A program made the translations under genes and the position numbers. Shown piece by piece: positions 51,542 to 59,604 of a stretch of 64,000 nucleotides of DNA; the stretch's first letter is position 1; every line of letters begins with the position of its first letter. A model generated the notes under the pieces. The model saw only the letters and a list, made by a program, of their open reading frames with translations. It was not told the DNA's origin and did not search any database. The stretch comes from JBHPGW01 sp042569785 (lineage in GTDB: Bacteria; Planctomycetota; Phycisphaerae; Sedimentisphaerales; Anaerobacaceae): assembly GCA_042569785.1 (NCBI GenBank), contig JBHPGW010000001.1, positions 47,917-111,916 of the forward strand, given 5' to 3'.

Positions 51542-52471
51542 TTATTTAACTCCAATTTCAACCAACTTCTTTGAAATTTGGTCCTTTGAGAAAAACCCGG
51601 TATGCCGAAAAACCTCTTTTCCAGCCTTATCAAAGAAAATCTGTGTTGGTATAGAATAAACATTGTATCGGGAGGCAAGAATCTGTTCTTTTCTGGCTTC
51701 AAGATACGTTATATTGACGGTTTTGGCGTATTGCGATTTAAGAGAATCCAATACAGGCAGCATTTTGTCTGCTCCACAGCAACTCGCCGCACTGAAAACC
51801 GCAAGCGTAGGTTTACCATTACTGCGAACTTTATCCAGAGGGTTATCCTTTGCCAGCCCAGCCTGCTGTTTTACCCACGCAGCGGAAACCGTTATATCAA
51901 CCCTTTGGCCCAGTGTCCGTATGTGTTCTGTAACAAGACGCTGTTTTTTCTCCTGTAGAACGTAAGGGCCTATTCTGTCCTTAACCTTCTCAAGCGGTGT
52001 GCCGCAAAATACACTTTCATTTTCAACATAAAATTTTTGTATATCCTGCTCTGTAACAGTCACTTTTTCTGTAAGCTGTTTTATGTAGCTGTCTATGAGT
52101 TTTTTGGGGTCCTCGGCAGCGGGATTTTTTGCTGTCTTTTTCGCAACTTGCAGTAGGAGTTTGTCGGTTGCGTCCTGTTCGAGCACAAAGAACATGTTTT
52201 TTTGTAGCGACTCTCGCAGTTGTGTGGGCTGAGCTTCGATACGCTTGTTAATGTCTTCAGGTCTTATTTCAACATTTTCAGATTTCAGGAGAGCGCCTTT
52301 GGCAAGTTCGCCGGTTTTTGCAAAAGTTAATACACCGGAAACCAGATTAGGATAAATTTCTTCAATAGTCCTGGCCGGCCCTGTTTTTTTTACTTCTGCA
52401 GAAACAAGTGCAGTAACAAGGAAGATTATTGAGCAAATAACCGAAATTTTAATTACTTTTTTCATTTTCAT
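51542..52471 (-). CDS. SurA-like helical domain plus thioredoxin-like domain with CGAD site
   Basis: 309 residues, signal peptide (VICSIIFLVTALVSA). The middle is helical, with Lys/Gln-rich segments as in SurA/PpiC chaperones (DINKRIEAQPTQLRESLQK, TVTEQDIQKFYVENESVF). A C-terminal thioredoxin fold follows (TLAVFSAASCCGADKMLPVL, YSIPTQIFFDKAGKEVFRHTGFF). The usual CxxC reads CGAD with an extra Cys before it, so classic disulfide exchange is doubtful. It overlaps the next thioredoxin by four bases; both share the PTQIFFD.AGKE.FRH.GFFSK block. Confidence 0.75.
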   Translation of the reverse strand: MKMKKVIKISVICSIIFLVTALVSAEVKKTGPARTIEEIYPNLVSGVLTFAKTGELAKGALLKSENVEIRPEDINKRIEAQPTQLRESLQKNMFFVLEQDATDKLLLQVAKKTAKNPAAEDPKKLIDSYIKQLTEKVTVTEQDIQKFYVENESVFCGTPLEKVKDRIGPYVLQEKKQRLVTEHIRTLGQRVDITVSAAWVKQQAGLAKDNPLDKVRSNGKPTLAVFSAASCCGADKMLPVLDSLKSQYAKTVNITYLEARKEQILASRYNVYSIPTQIFFDKAGKEVFRHTGFFSKDQISKKLVEIGVK

Positions 52472-52878
52472 CGTCCTTTCTCAAGATTAATGTCTAATTC
52501 TTTCCACTTGGATAAAATGTTTTCTTTGGAGAAGAAACCTTCATGCCGGAACAGTTCTTTGCCGGCAACGTCAAAGAATATTTGCGTGGGAATAATCTTA
52601 ACTCCATATTTTTTCGCTTCGTCAGGATTCTTCCAAACGTCAATGAACTCTACGTTAAAAATCCCAGCATATTCTTTCTTTAGCTCTTCAAGGATAGGAG
52701 CCATCATTTTACAGGGAATACACTTGTCGGCACCGAGGTCAACCAATCGGGGTGAAATCTCAAGGTTGCCAGTGTTTTTAGGTTGCGAATCGGCCCTTTT
52801 GTTTTCTTTGAGAGCAATCACCGCACCAGCAACAAGTATCAAAACAACAACTATAACGATTTTTGTGATTTTTTTCAT
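52468..52878 (-). CDS. Membrane-anchored thioredoxin (CIPC)
   Basis: 136 residues. An N-terminal TM/signal (IVIVVVLILVAGAVIAL) is followed by a thioredoxin domain with LGADKCIPCKMMAPIL (CxxC) and the cis-Pro segment KIIPTQIFFD. It should act on the periplasmic side, reduced by the CcdA gene downstream. It is a likely paralogue of the thioredoxin half of the neighbour. Confidence 0.85.
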   Translation of the reverse strand: MKKITKIVIVVVLILVAGAVIALKENKRADSQPKNTGNLEISPRLVDLGADKCIPCKMMAPILEELKKEYAGIFNVEFIDVWKNPDEAKKYGVKIIPTQIFFDVAGKELFRHEGFFSKENILSKWKELDINLEKGR

Positions 52879-52911
52879 AACGCATTCACCTTTCCTGCAG
52901 ACAGACCAGGT

Positions 52912-53145
52912 TTAGCCAATCAGTTTTTCAATGTCTCCAGGCGTTGGAACTTTGCCTACTATTTTGACCTGGCCATCGACAGCTAATGCCGGCGTCATCA
53001 TCACGCCAAACTTCATGATTTCGTTAATATCTGTAACTTTTTCAATTTCATATTCGAGCCCCAAAGCCTTAGCGGCGGCTTCAGTGTTTTCTGCTAACTT
53101 TTTGCACTTGGGACAACCTGTTCCCAAAACCTGTATTTTCTTCAT
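52912..53145 (-). CDS. Small redox-active disulfide protein (TIGR00412-like)
   Basis: 77 residues, thioredoxin/glutaredoxin-like: IQVLGTGCPKCKKLAENTE (CPKC) and MMTPALAVDGQVKIVGK (cis-Pro). These are often found with ArsP/YraQ permeases and ArsR regulators, as here. It is cytoplasmic. The role in metalloid or thiol chemistry is inferred. Confidence 0.87.
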   Translation of the reverse strand: MKKIQVLGTGCPKCKKLAENTEAAAKALGLEYEIEKVTDINEIMKFGVMMTPALAVDGQVKIVGKVPTPGDIEKLIG

Positions 53146-53157
53146 TGTGAAAACCTC

Positions 53158-54333
53158 TTAAAAAAACGTCCCAAAAATGATTCCTGAAATTGTAGCCATT
53201 ACAATTACAAGTAAGACGAAAACAATTGTTTTCTGCGTCCCCATCACAGAACGAATGACAAGCATGTTCGGCAGCGACAGAGCAGGCCCAGCCAAAAGCA
53301 AAGCCAATGCAGGCCCCTTACCCATGCCGGCTCCTATCAAGCCTTGCAAGATGGGCACTTCGGTAAGCGTCGCAAAGTACATAAAAGCGCCCGCTACAGA
53401 TGCAAAAAGGTTGGCCCATATTGAATTACCGCCAACAGCCTTTGTTACCCAATCCGATGGAATAATACCTTCGGTTTGGGGTCTGCCAAGCAGGAAACCG
53501 GCGATTAGTACACCGCCCAGAAGAAGTGGCAGGATTTGTTTTGCAAACACCCAACTCGCCCCAACCCACTGGCCGAGTTCATCCTTCTTAAACCAGATTG
53601 CTAACATGAAAACCAAAGCTAAGCCTAAAATTCCGGCAACTATCCATTTAGCTGAATAAATTTGAAACCATATACCAACATTGGCTGTCGGCTTGGCCCA
53701 GTTGGCGAAAACCAGAATACCGACCATACTGGCAAAATAAATCCCTGTTTGCGTAAGTGATCTTTGTGGGGCTGCATCCGGCATGGCTGTCTGGTTGTTA
53801 GCTTTTTCGACTTCTTCTTTGCGGTAAATCAGATGCATAACAAGGCCGATGATAATACTGAAAACAATCGCTCCAACCGCACGGGCTATTCCCATCTCAA
53901 GGCCAAGAACCCGGGCTGTCAGGATTATCGCCAGGACATTGATAGCTGGCCCGGAATACAAAAACGCGGTTGCAGGTCCCAATCCAGCCCCCATTTTATA
54001 TATACCGGCGAATAAAGGCAGCACCGTACAAGAACAAACCGCCAGAATCGTCCCGGAAATACTTGCGACACCGTAAGCCAATACCTTGTTGGCTCTGGCA
54101 CCGAGATATTTCATCACCGAAGCCTGACTTACAAAAACAGAAATCGCCCCAGCTATAAAAAAAGCAGGAACCAGGCACAACAAAACATGTTCTCTGGCAT
54201 ACCATTTAACCAGTTGTAGAGATTCGATAACCGCACTGTTGAAACGAGCAAACCCTGCCGGCAGATAAAAGCAACCGAGAAATACAGCTATAATAACCAG
54301 CAGTTTTTTCCATTCATTTTTCCAGCCCATCAA
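53158..54333 (-). CDS. Two-repeat permease (YraQ/ArsP-like)
   Basis: 391 residues, about ten TM helices in two halves. SGTILAVCSCTVLPLFAGIYKMGAGLG and SGPAINVLAI in the first half, and ATLTEVPILQGLIGAGMGKGPALALLLAGPALSLPNM in the second, are the permease (DUF318) signatures. Members export organoarsenicals or are of unknown substrate. CSC in the first signature may bind thiol-reactive metal. It follows the arsR gene. Confidence 0.85.
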   Translation of the reverse strand: MMGWKNEWKKLLVIIAVFLGCFYLPAGFARFNSAVIESLQLVKWYAREHVLLCLVPAFFIAGAISVFVSQASVMKYLGARANKVLAYGVASISGTILAVCSCTVLPLFAGIYKMGAGLGPATAFLYSGPAINVLAIILTARVLGLEMGIARAVGAIVFSIIIGLVMHLIYRKEEVEKANNQTAMPDAAPQRSLTQTGIYFASMVGILVFANWAKPTANVGIWFQIYSAKWIVAGILGLALVFMLAIWFKKDELGQWVGASWVFAKQILPLLLGGVLIAGFLLGRPQTEGIIPSDWVTKAVGGNSIWANLFASVAGAFMYFATLTEVPILQGLIGAGMGKGPALALLLAGPALSLPNMLVIRSVMGTQKTIVFVLLVIVMATISGIIFGTFF

Positions 54334-54344
54334 AGACTCCTAAA

Positions 54345-54674
54345 CTATAAGCTCTTGAGTAGTTTTTCATTTTCTTTAGCTTGCTGTTTCAGGCAGGCAA
54401 TAACGCACGAAAAAAAGTCAAGAATACAGGGGGTTTTAAGCTTGTAAATAACCTTGAGTCCCTCTTTGCGATACCCCAGCACACCAGCATTGACCATCAC
54501 AGAAAGATGCCGTGAAACATTTGACCTTTCAGAGCCAACGTGTTCAGCAATATCACACACACACTGCTCGCCACCTTTGAGAAAATCCACAATAGCTATT
54601 CTTAATGGATGAGCTATCGCTTTTACGATTTCAGCCTGCTTTTCAAATAACAATTGTTTTTTCTGAGTTATCAT
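54345..54674 (-). CDS. ArsR-family metal-responsive repressor
   Basis: About 109 residues. Winged helix: IAHPLRIAIVDFLKGGEQCVCDIAEHVG, then SERSNVSRHLSVMVNAGVL. Cys in QCVCD (alpha-3) resembles the ArsR metal site; a C-terminal CILDFFSCVIACL adds more. ATG 54674 has AGGAGG four bases upstream. It probably controls the permease/thioredoxin operon that follows. An AT-rich repeat (ACTATATGACTATATAC, about 54696-54712) in the promoter may be the operator. Confidence 0.85.
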   Translation of the reverse strand: MITQKKQLLFEKQAEIVKAIAHPLRIAIVDFLKGGEQCVCDIAEHVGSERSNVSRHLSVMVNAGVLGYRKEGLKVIYKLKTPCILDFFSCVIACLKQQAKENEKLLKSL

Positions 54675-54857
54675 ATTGCCTCCTGACATATAATACTATA
54701 TGACTATATACTCACATAATAACTTGTGGTTCATATTTAATCAAATATTTTTTTGATAGTCTGATGGCAATATTCAGGATAGAGCCTTAATAAACAATTA
54801 TCCGGTTTTAAAAGGCAAGGAAAGTATTTTCTTGGGGCGAAGAAACGGAGGTGTTCT

Positions 54858-55000
54858 ATGAATGACAGATTTTCAAGACAAGCTGATATAGTGCCCCGCG
54901 AGAGGATTTTGGACTGTATTGCAACAATAATTGGTGTTGGTGCTATCGAAGACAGGTTGCATTGCAGCTCACCGCTATGAGGAGCAGGGAAAAAGAGTTG
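54858..55000 (+). pseudogene. Truncated, frameshifted, inverted copy of the ThiF-like gene
   Basis: The plus strand encodes MNDRFSRQADIVPRERILDC, then a GVGAI loop, nearly the same as the N terminus of the ThiF-like protein at 56749-57408. After GVGAI one base is lost; in the shifted frame RQVALQLTAM continues the match. Nothing of the rest remains. A GGAGGT ribosome site is kept. It shows a partial inverted duplication of the PRTRC-like module. Confidence 0.72.
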
Positions 55001-55062
55001 GAATTAGGCATCAAGTAGGCTGTTATACTCTCGAACATTGATTAACAATAGTTGGAGATATT

Positions 55063-55212
55063 ATGGCCGACCATGATTTGATCAAAAAACCTATATGGGA
55101 GAGTACTAAGGAAATATTTGAGACGATGATTTTTCTGCCTGTCGAAAAAACTTACGGACAGGATGACTCAGCAACATCGGCATCGCTGACCAGGCCTACC
55201 TATGTCGATTAA
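55063..55212 (+). pseudogene. Short CheX-like fragment
   Basis: A 49-residue frame with GGAG upstream: KKPIWESTKEIFETMIFLPVE resembles the start of CheX-type phosphatases, which normally exceed 140 residues. It ends early in unrelated residues. It is probably a truncated remnant. The rest of 55213-55521 has only hairpins (see 55301-55329 and an AAAGTCTT/AAGACTTT stem with T run at about 55375-55398). Confidence 0.4.
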
Positions 55213-55300
55213 TAGCATATCAAATCCCCCTTGAAATTCAAGCTTTTGTATTGACCTTTCGCGATGAACCTAAGCTAAATGTTCCAAAGTTCAAAAACCA

Positions 55301-55329
55301 CGACCTCATTTTCATGAATTATGAGGTCG
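55301..55329. terminator. Possible terminator hairpin
   Basis: CGACCTCAT and ATGAGGTCG form a nine-base stem around an 11-base loop. On the plus strand ACCATTTTT follows. It could end the plus-strand remnants or the minus-strand PRTRC operon. Confidence 0.5.
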
Positions 55330-55521
55330 ACCATTTTTAAATTCACTCCAAGCCATTTTGAGCAGTACTTTTTAAAGTCTTTTTTAAGACTTTTTTCGTC
55401 CTTTTGATTTTATGGTTTGGGATCCGTATATATAAGACAGCTGACTGCAGAACAGAGCTACCGCTACATTGTGGGAAAAACCGCAGCTAAAACAGCCGCG
55501 GTGAAAAAGAAATGAAAGAAA

Positions 55522-55725
55522 TCACCGGTGCGAAGGATAGAAAATAATCCTTTTTGCCTCCTTGTCGATAGCCAGACACAATTCCGGATTTTCGAACATA
55601 GGCAAATATTCATTACCTTCCTCATCCGATGACAGCCACACCTGGTAGTCATCGCCAACTTTACTTGCAAGTTCTTTCAAAAACTTTTTCAGTGAACCGA
55701 CATTCATAATTATTTGGTTTGCCAT
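55522..55725 (-). CDS. Small hypothetical protein at the end of the PRTRC-like operon
   Basis: 67 residues from the MANQIIMN methionine (GGAGGTG seven bases upstream). It looks like a small alpha/beta protein (VGSLKKFLKELASKVGDDYQVWLSSDEEGNEY in pieces; ends RIIFYPSHR). No family was recognised. It is the last gene of the minus-strand module, 17 bases after its neighbour. Confidence 0.6.
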   Translation of the reverse strand: MANQIIMNVGSLKKFLKELASKVGDDYQVWLSSDEEGNEYLPMFENPELCLAIDKEAKRIIFYPSHR

Positions 55726-55742
55726 GGTTACACCTCCAATCA

Positions 55743-56399
55743 TCAAACGGGTTCTAAAACTTTAATGGTTTTGGGTACAAGAATTTCCTCTTCAGCAATG
55801 CGGTAGTTACGGCATGTCTCAAGATAGGCCGAAACAATATCATCGCATAGCCTGTCAAAATCCTGCACCAGTTCGACGTGCTCCCTGATTTGGCTCAGCG
55901 TCCAATCGGAAAAGTCTTCGTATTCGTCAATGCTTTTACCTGGATAGGTAAAAACCTGCATATGCGTTTGTTTGAAATTCACTCTTGCCTTAGCATCGCA
56001 CCTGCCGCAAGTACCAATCTGACCTTCTGGCACTTCTTGATAATTTTTCTGGCCGCAGTGAGTACAATAACTTTTGTAGCCGCTGGGTTTTATACCACCT
56101 CTATAGAGCACGGCATAACCGCCGCTTCTGCCATTGATTCCAACCTGCCAGAACCAGTCGTGTCTTCTGCCGAAATCTTCCAGCAGGTCGCTTAGTTTTT
56201 CCTGCCACTCTGTAATTGACAGAAGCTCCCACCATGTGTCATCTTCAATATCTTTGGGTTTATCAATGTTGTATAGCTTGATGTTGTTCGCGTAACTGGT
56301 CGATTTATTCCAGCTATTCATGGTGCTATACCTGAAATGTTTCCGAAGATATTTTATCATTGATTCTTTGTATCTTTTATCAACTTCTTTGTAATACAT
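55743..56399 (-). CDS. Hypothetical protein with zinc-ribbon
   Basis: 218 residues. A central zinc-ribbon-like pair, YCTHCGQKN and GTCGRCDAKAR (about 110-140), is surrounded by aromatic-rich sequence (DDTWWELLSITEWQEKL, RRHDWFWQVGINGRSGGYAV). The C terminus is helical (IREHVELVQDFDRLCDDIV). It has GGAGGTG before the ATG. Proteins of this look occur in PRTRC/plasmid modules; the function is unknown. Confidence 0.65.
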   Translation of the reverse strand: MYYKEVDKRYKESMIKYLRKHFRYSTMNSWNKSTSYANNIKLYNIDKPKDIEDDTWWELLSITEWQEKLSDLLEDFGRRHDWFWQVGINGRSGGYAVLYRGGIKPSGYKSYCTHCGQKNYQEVPEGQIGTCGRCDAKARVNFKQTHMQVFTYPGKSIDEYEDFSDWTLSQIREHVELVQDFDRLCDDIVSAYLETCRNYRIAEEEILVPKTIKVLEPV

Positions 56400-56414
56400 T
56401 TTGTCACCTCCAGT

Positions 56415-56681
56415 CTAATCCATAATTAAGGCGCCTTTTCTCATAGCCTCACCGATGTTGGTATAGCTACTGTCAAGAATCTGTGCCTCGGTTAATTCCT
56501 GTTCACTGTCATCAATGAGATTTAGCACATAAAAACTTTTATCATCAGGGTAATATCTGATGTGCTTTGAACTTCTCAGTCCGCCATTTAGCATGATGAA
56601 GCAGTCCAGCCCGTTCTCTGCCAGCTTTTTAAGCTGGGCGATGGTTTTTATCCGCCTATCTTTGGTTTCTTGTTTTGTCAT
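56415..56681 (-). CDS. Small hypothetical protein
   Basis: 88 residues, start with GGAGGTG upstream. The sequence NGLDCFIMLNGGLRSSKHIR and FYVLNLIDDSEQELTEAQI suggests a small alpha/beta domain, as in uncharacterised phage and plasmid proteins. It lies just after a hairpin/T-run (56696-56737). Confidence 0.6.
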   Translation of the reverse strand: MTKQETKDRRIKTIAQLKKLAENGLDCFIMLNGGLRSSKHIRYYPDDKSFYVLNLIDDSEQELTEAQILDSSYTNIGEAMRKGALIMD

Positions 56682-56695
56682 ATTTACACCTCCAA

Positions 56696-56737
56696 TAAAA
56701 AATGCTTAGCGATAGTCAATTCTTACTATCGCTAAGC
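56696..56737 (-). terminator. Hairpin with T run between the ThiF gene and the 88-residue gene
   Basis: Minus strand: GCTTAGCGATAGT, loop, ACTATCGCTAAGC, then TTTTTT and directly the GGAGGTG of the next gene. Upstream of the stem is TTAACCAG, also found before the hairpin at 63666-63704. It looks like a terminator placed inside an operon (attenuator or processing site). Confidence 0.7.
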
Positions 56738-56748
56738 TCTGGTTAACA

Positions 56749-57408
56749 TTAATTGACATCACCCACATTGATCTCCGAAGCCAGCAGATTGACCTGGATG
56801 TCAGGATCAACCGGTAGTAATCGCAGGTACTTCGTAAATTGCGATAACATAAATCCAGCTGCAATATTGGCACAGTAGATTGTGGTTTTAGCTGTACATG
56901 GGCCGGTATGGGCTTGTTCTGCTGTAAATAGTGTTTCTGGATAATATTCTCTGCTCTTTTCATCACAGGCAGTTATTACTCGCAGAACTTCGGCACTCAT
57001 GCGTCCATCTACAAAGAAATTCACATTATCTTTGACTGCATCCCAGATAAGTTTGCGTGTCACTATCGAATCAACACAGCAAAAAATACAGTTGCCAACA
57101 GGAGTTGTTCTTTTGAATCTGTCGAGAACAACTTCAACGTGTAAATCATAATTGATTTCTCTGACAAATTCCGCGGTCGCGTCAACCTTTGGCCTTTCAA
57201 GGTTCTTTTGCAGATAACCCTGGCTTGCCAGGTTGCTGATTTCAACTGTATCAAAATCCACAAGCTGCAATACGAGTACACCGATAGCAGTCAGTTGGAT
57301 CGCCACCTGTCTTCCAATAGCGCCGACACCAATGACCGTTGCCTTGCAATCTATCATCCTTTCACGCGGCACAATATCTGCCTGCCTTGAATATCTTTCG
57401 CTACTCAT
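56749..57408 (-). CDS. ThiF-family E1-like adenylyltransferase (PRTRC type)
   Basis: 219 residues. Nucleotide-binding GVGAIGRQVAIQL (GxGxxG), then LVDFDTVEISNLASQGYL (metal/ATP loop), and a later GPCTAKTTIYCA that may carry the catalytic Cys. E1/ThiF proteins adenylate the C terminus of ubiquitin-like proteins. The neighbouring UBL (59212) and JAB peptidase (57401) are the expected partners. It is close in size to PRTRC ThiF proteins. It overlaps the JAB gene by eight bases. Confidence 0.83.
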   Translation of the reverse strand: MSSERYSRQADIVPRERMIDCKATVIGVGAIGRQVAIQLTAIGVLVLQLVDFDTVEISNLASQGYLQKNLERPKVDATAEFVREINYDLHVEVVLDRFKRTTPVGNCIFCCVDSIVTRKLIWDAVKDNVNFFVDGRMSAEVLRVITACDEKSREYYPETLFTAEQAHTGPCTAKTTIYCANIAAGFMLSQFTKYLRLLPVDPDIQVNLLASEINVGDVN

Positions 57409-58156
57409 AAATCACCTCACTTTCATCCCAAAAATCACTTCGCACAGATAACTCTTCCATGAACATTTCGCGTTCCATAGGTTCCATTGAATCGATTTCA
57501 CTGAGTAAATCCTGATTTGTAAAAACCGAAGTCTCTTCAAAACCATTGTTGCCGAAGATATCTGTCTCATCTTGCTGTTTTTCAAGGGTGTTTTTAGATA
57601 TACCCGTCAGCGAAAAAACGGTGTCCTCAATCACGTTAGTCAGATACTGCTGTTTCCAGACTTCAAAGTCAGCAGCATCAAATTCATAATTGTAATCCAC
57701 ACACACAGGGACCTTCACTTCCCCACCAGGGCCTGCGTTGAATCTAAGTCTGGCAAAAGTGTTGCCGTTTTGGGCTACAATAAACATAATTGCCCAATCG
57801 CAACTGCCAAATACACGGGCAAATGTTGATTCGTCAGTACCACTTGGTTCAGGCGAATCGCCTGGATGGGTATGCAGCCACAAACGGGCGAACTGTTCCG
57901 GCTGTCTGCCCGCTTCAACTTGATTTTCAAAAAAATCTGCCACCGATTCATCTTCAAATGAGATTGTAACGCAAGTAACTTTTTGCTTTACCAGGACAAA
58001 ATCCGTTACAAACAGCAAGTCTTCAGCTTCGGTAATTCCGAATCCGCCAACCTCGTTATCAGTAACATCACGCATGAACAATAGCTTCGCCCACGCTGTT
58101 GGGCTGAACCGCAGGACTGGCCGTTGATTCTGTTGATTCTTCTTTCTGTTCTTCAT
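57401..58156 (-). CDS. JAB/MPN metallopeptidase
   Basis: About 251 residues. N-terminal RPVLRFSPTAWAKLLFMRD, then TDNEVGGFGI (the family Glu), and the JAMM motif LHTHPGDSPEPSGTDESTF (HxHPx7-8SxxD). It should hydrolyse isopeptide or C-terminal bonds next to a ubiquitin-like protein. ATG 58156 is chosen because it keeps the conserved N terminus and has AGGAAAG upstream; it overlaps the previous gene by 89 bases. The C-terminal 60 residues are acidic. Confidence 0.8.
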   Translation of the reverse strand: MKNRKKNQQNQRPVLRFSPTAWAKLLFMRDVTDNEVGGFGITEAEDLLFVTDFVLVKQKVTCVTISFEDESVADFFENQVEAGRQPEQFARLWLHTHPGDSPEPSGTDESTFARVFGSCDWAIMFIVAQNGNTFARLRFNAGPGGEVKVPVCVDYNYEFDAADFEVWKQQYLTNVIEDTVFSLTGISKNTLEKQQDETDIFGNNGFEETSVFTNQDLLSEIDSMEPMEREMFMEELSVRSDFWDESEVIYE

Positions 58157-59123
58157 TTTGGCTTTCCTTTCTTTGTTCTTCACATTGTTTACATAATCCT
58201 TCTTCAGTGATACAATCCTTACAAACTGTTTCTTCGCATTCGACGCATACCGCTGTGCAGTGGTGACATACCGGTTGTTCGCAGCTTGGGCATTCGCAGG
58301 CACACCCAAGACAAATTGTTGTATCGCAAATCTGACAATATGTGCTGCATTGGCTACAATAGTCACGCTCGCAATCTTCACAGTAATAGCTTTCATCGCC
58401 CGATACGGTGTAGCCGCAATCATAGCAGCAGACACCGTCCCAATCGTCCAAGCTTACGTATGGACTATCTGGGTTGTAGGTCTGAAGAATATTCACCACC
58501 ATCGTAAAAAAATCGCAAAGCCTGCCTTGTTCAATAGCCTTGCGTATAGCAACATGGCCGTCACCTTCGCAGAGTTTTTCACTGCTTACATGCGGATGGG
58601 TAACGCTGCTGTCTGTTGCCGCAGGGTTTGGTTCAATGGCTATTATCTTATAAGGTGATTCGCTGTAGAGCTTACTCATTTCATCGATAAACAGCCTGAT
58701 CTCAAATGAACCAAAAGGGATTTCATCCAAAGTAATTGGATCAGTTGTCATAGATACAGTCTTTGCTTTGCAATCAAAGTTCAATTCTCCGAACTCATCT
58801 TCGATTTGCATAAGATCTGCAAAGATACAGGATAGTTTCGGCAGCTTGATTTCATCGCTGTCAGCTAAGTTCTTAAACTGCTGCAGGTGATATGAAAAAT
58901 CGTTGAGGTTTCTGCTTACCCTTGTTTTGATTTTCTCAGCTGAGCTGAACCAGCTCTTTTCAACAGCGGCATAAAACAGGTGCGAGTCTTTGGTTGCATC
59001 GCCGCACTTATGACTGAAGTTTTCCAGCTTGCCCTGAAGATGCTGAAATTTGGCCTTTTTGAGTTCATAAAGGGCGTTCAGCAGCATATTGGCCAATCTG
59101 ATTTTATTTTTGTATTTTTTCAT
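58068..59123 (-). CDS. Large Cys-rich multi-zinc protein in the UBL/JAB module
   Basis: About 351 residues. The first 230 residues are mainly helical and unrecognised (MLLNALYELKKAKFQHLQG). From about 235 to 330 there are more than 20 Cys in repeated CxxC/CxxH units (CCYDCGYTV, YYCEDCERDYCSQC, CQICDTTICLGC, CECPSCEQPVCHHC, CVECEETVCKDC, GLCKQC), suggesting stacked zinc ribbons or B-box/RING-like folds. It ends in a Glu/Ser-rich tail. Because it lies between UBL and JAB genes, an E3- or adaptor-like role can be imagined, without proof. Start ATG 59123 has AAGGG upstream. Confidence 0.65.
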   Translation of the reverse strand: MKKYKNKIRLANMLLNALYELKKAKFQHLQGKLENFSHKCGDATKDSHLFYAAVEKSWFSSAEKIKTRVSRNLNDFSYHLQQFKNLADSDEIKLPKLSCIFADLMQIEDEFGELNFDCKAKTVSMTTDPITLDEIPFGSFEIRLFIDEMSKLYSESPYKIIAIEPNPAATDSSVTHPHVSSEKLCEGDGHVAIRKAIEQGRLCDFFTMVVNILQTYNPDSPYVSLDDWDGVCCYDCGYTVSGDESYYCEDCERDYCSQCSTYCQICDTTICLGCACECPSCEQPVCHHCTAVCVECEETVCKDCITEEGLCKQCEEQRKESQNEEQKEESTESTASPAVQPNSVGEAIVHA

Positions 59124-59139
59124 AATTTTTCCCTTGCGC

Positions 59140-59182
59140 AAAAAAGGCCTCCGCCTATAATTGGAAAATAAGCAGAGGCCTT
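59140..59182 (-). terminator. Hairpin with T run upstream of the Cys-rich gene
   Basis: Minus strand AAGGCCTCTGC, loop, GCGGAGGCCTT, TTTT. It lies about 20 bases before the ATG of the Cys-rich protein, the same arrangement as at the other genes of the module. Confidence 0.7.
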
Positions 59183-59211
59183 AAGGTTGATATTTATATT
59201 CGCGTGGCCTG

Positions 59212-59445
59212 TTATATCAAAACAAGTCGCGCTCCGTCGATTTTTGTCGGGGTTATTGTCACCCGGTCATTTTCCTTAAGGATATAATCCTTAGGTACCG
59301 GTTGACGATTGACCCTGATCAGGTAATCGTGCGATTCTTCGTGCGGCATTTTTTGCTTGAAAAGTTTTTCAATACTCATGCCTTCTTCGACATTCATGTA
59401 ATTGGCGAATCCGCCACCTGCGTTATTTATGTACATTATTCTCAT
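59212..59445 (-). CDS. Ubiquitin-like beta-grasp protein (PRTRC protein C-like)
   Basis: 77 residues with the beta-grasp pattern NVEEGMSIEKLFKQK, YLIRVNRQPVPKDYILKEND and RVTITPTKIDGA, followed by RLVLI. Length and the ITP.K.GA end resemble PRTRC system protein C and other bacterial ubiquitin-like proteins. The lack of a terminal Gly-Gly is normal for some of these, so the conjugation fate is unclear; the extra RLVLI could be trimmed by the JAB peptidase. ATG 59445 has GAAAGG upstream. Confidence 0.72.
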   Translation of the reverse strand: MRIMYINNAGGGFANYMNVEEGMSIEKLFKQKMPHEESHDYLIRVNRQPVPKDYILKENDRVTITPTKIDGARLVLI

Positions 59446-59604
59446 TGTTTTTTCCTTTCAATTTTCAGGTTAAAGTTACTTGTTTAAAACATACAATTTA
59501 CTTCTGTACGTAATCCGTTTGAGGCGGACTGCGCGCAGATATTCTTGACTTTTGCATAACGCTTCCTTTCTGTTTTGAATTGTTTAGAGAAGTTTGATTG
59601 CTGG

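Noticed and set aside
58157..58435. Longer start of the JAB gene
   Set aside because: The additional residues are an out-of-frame reading of the Cys-rich gene, with Ala/Val-rich random composition.
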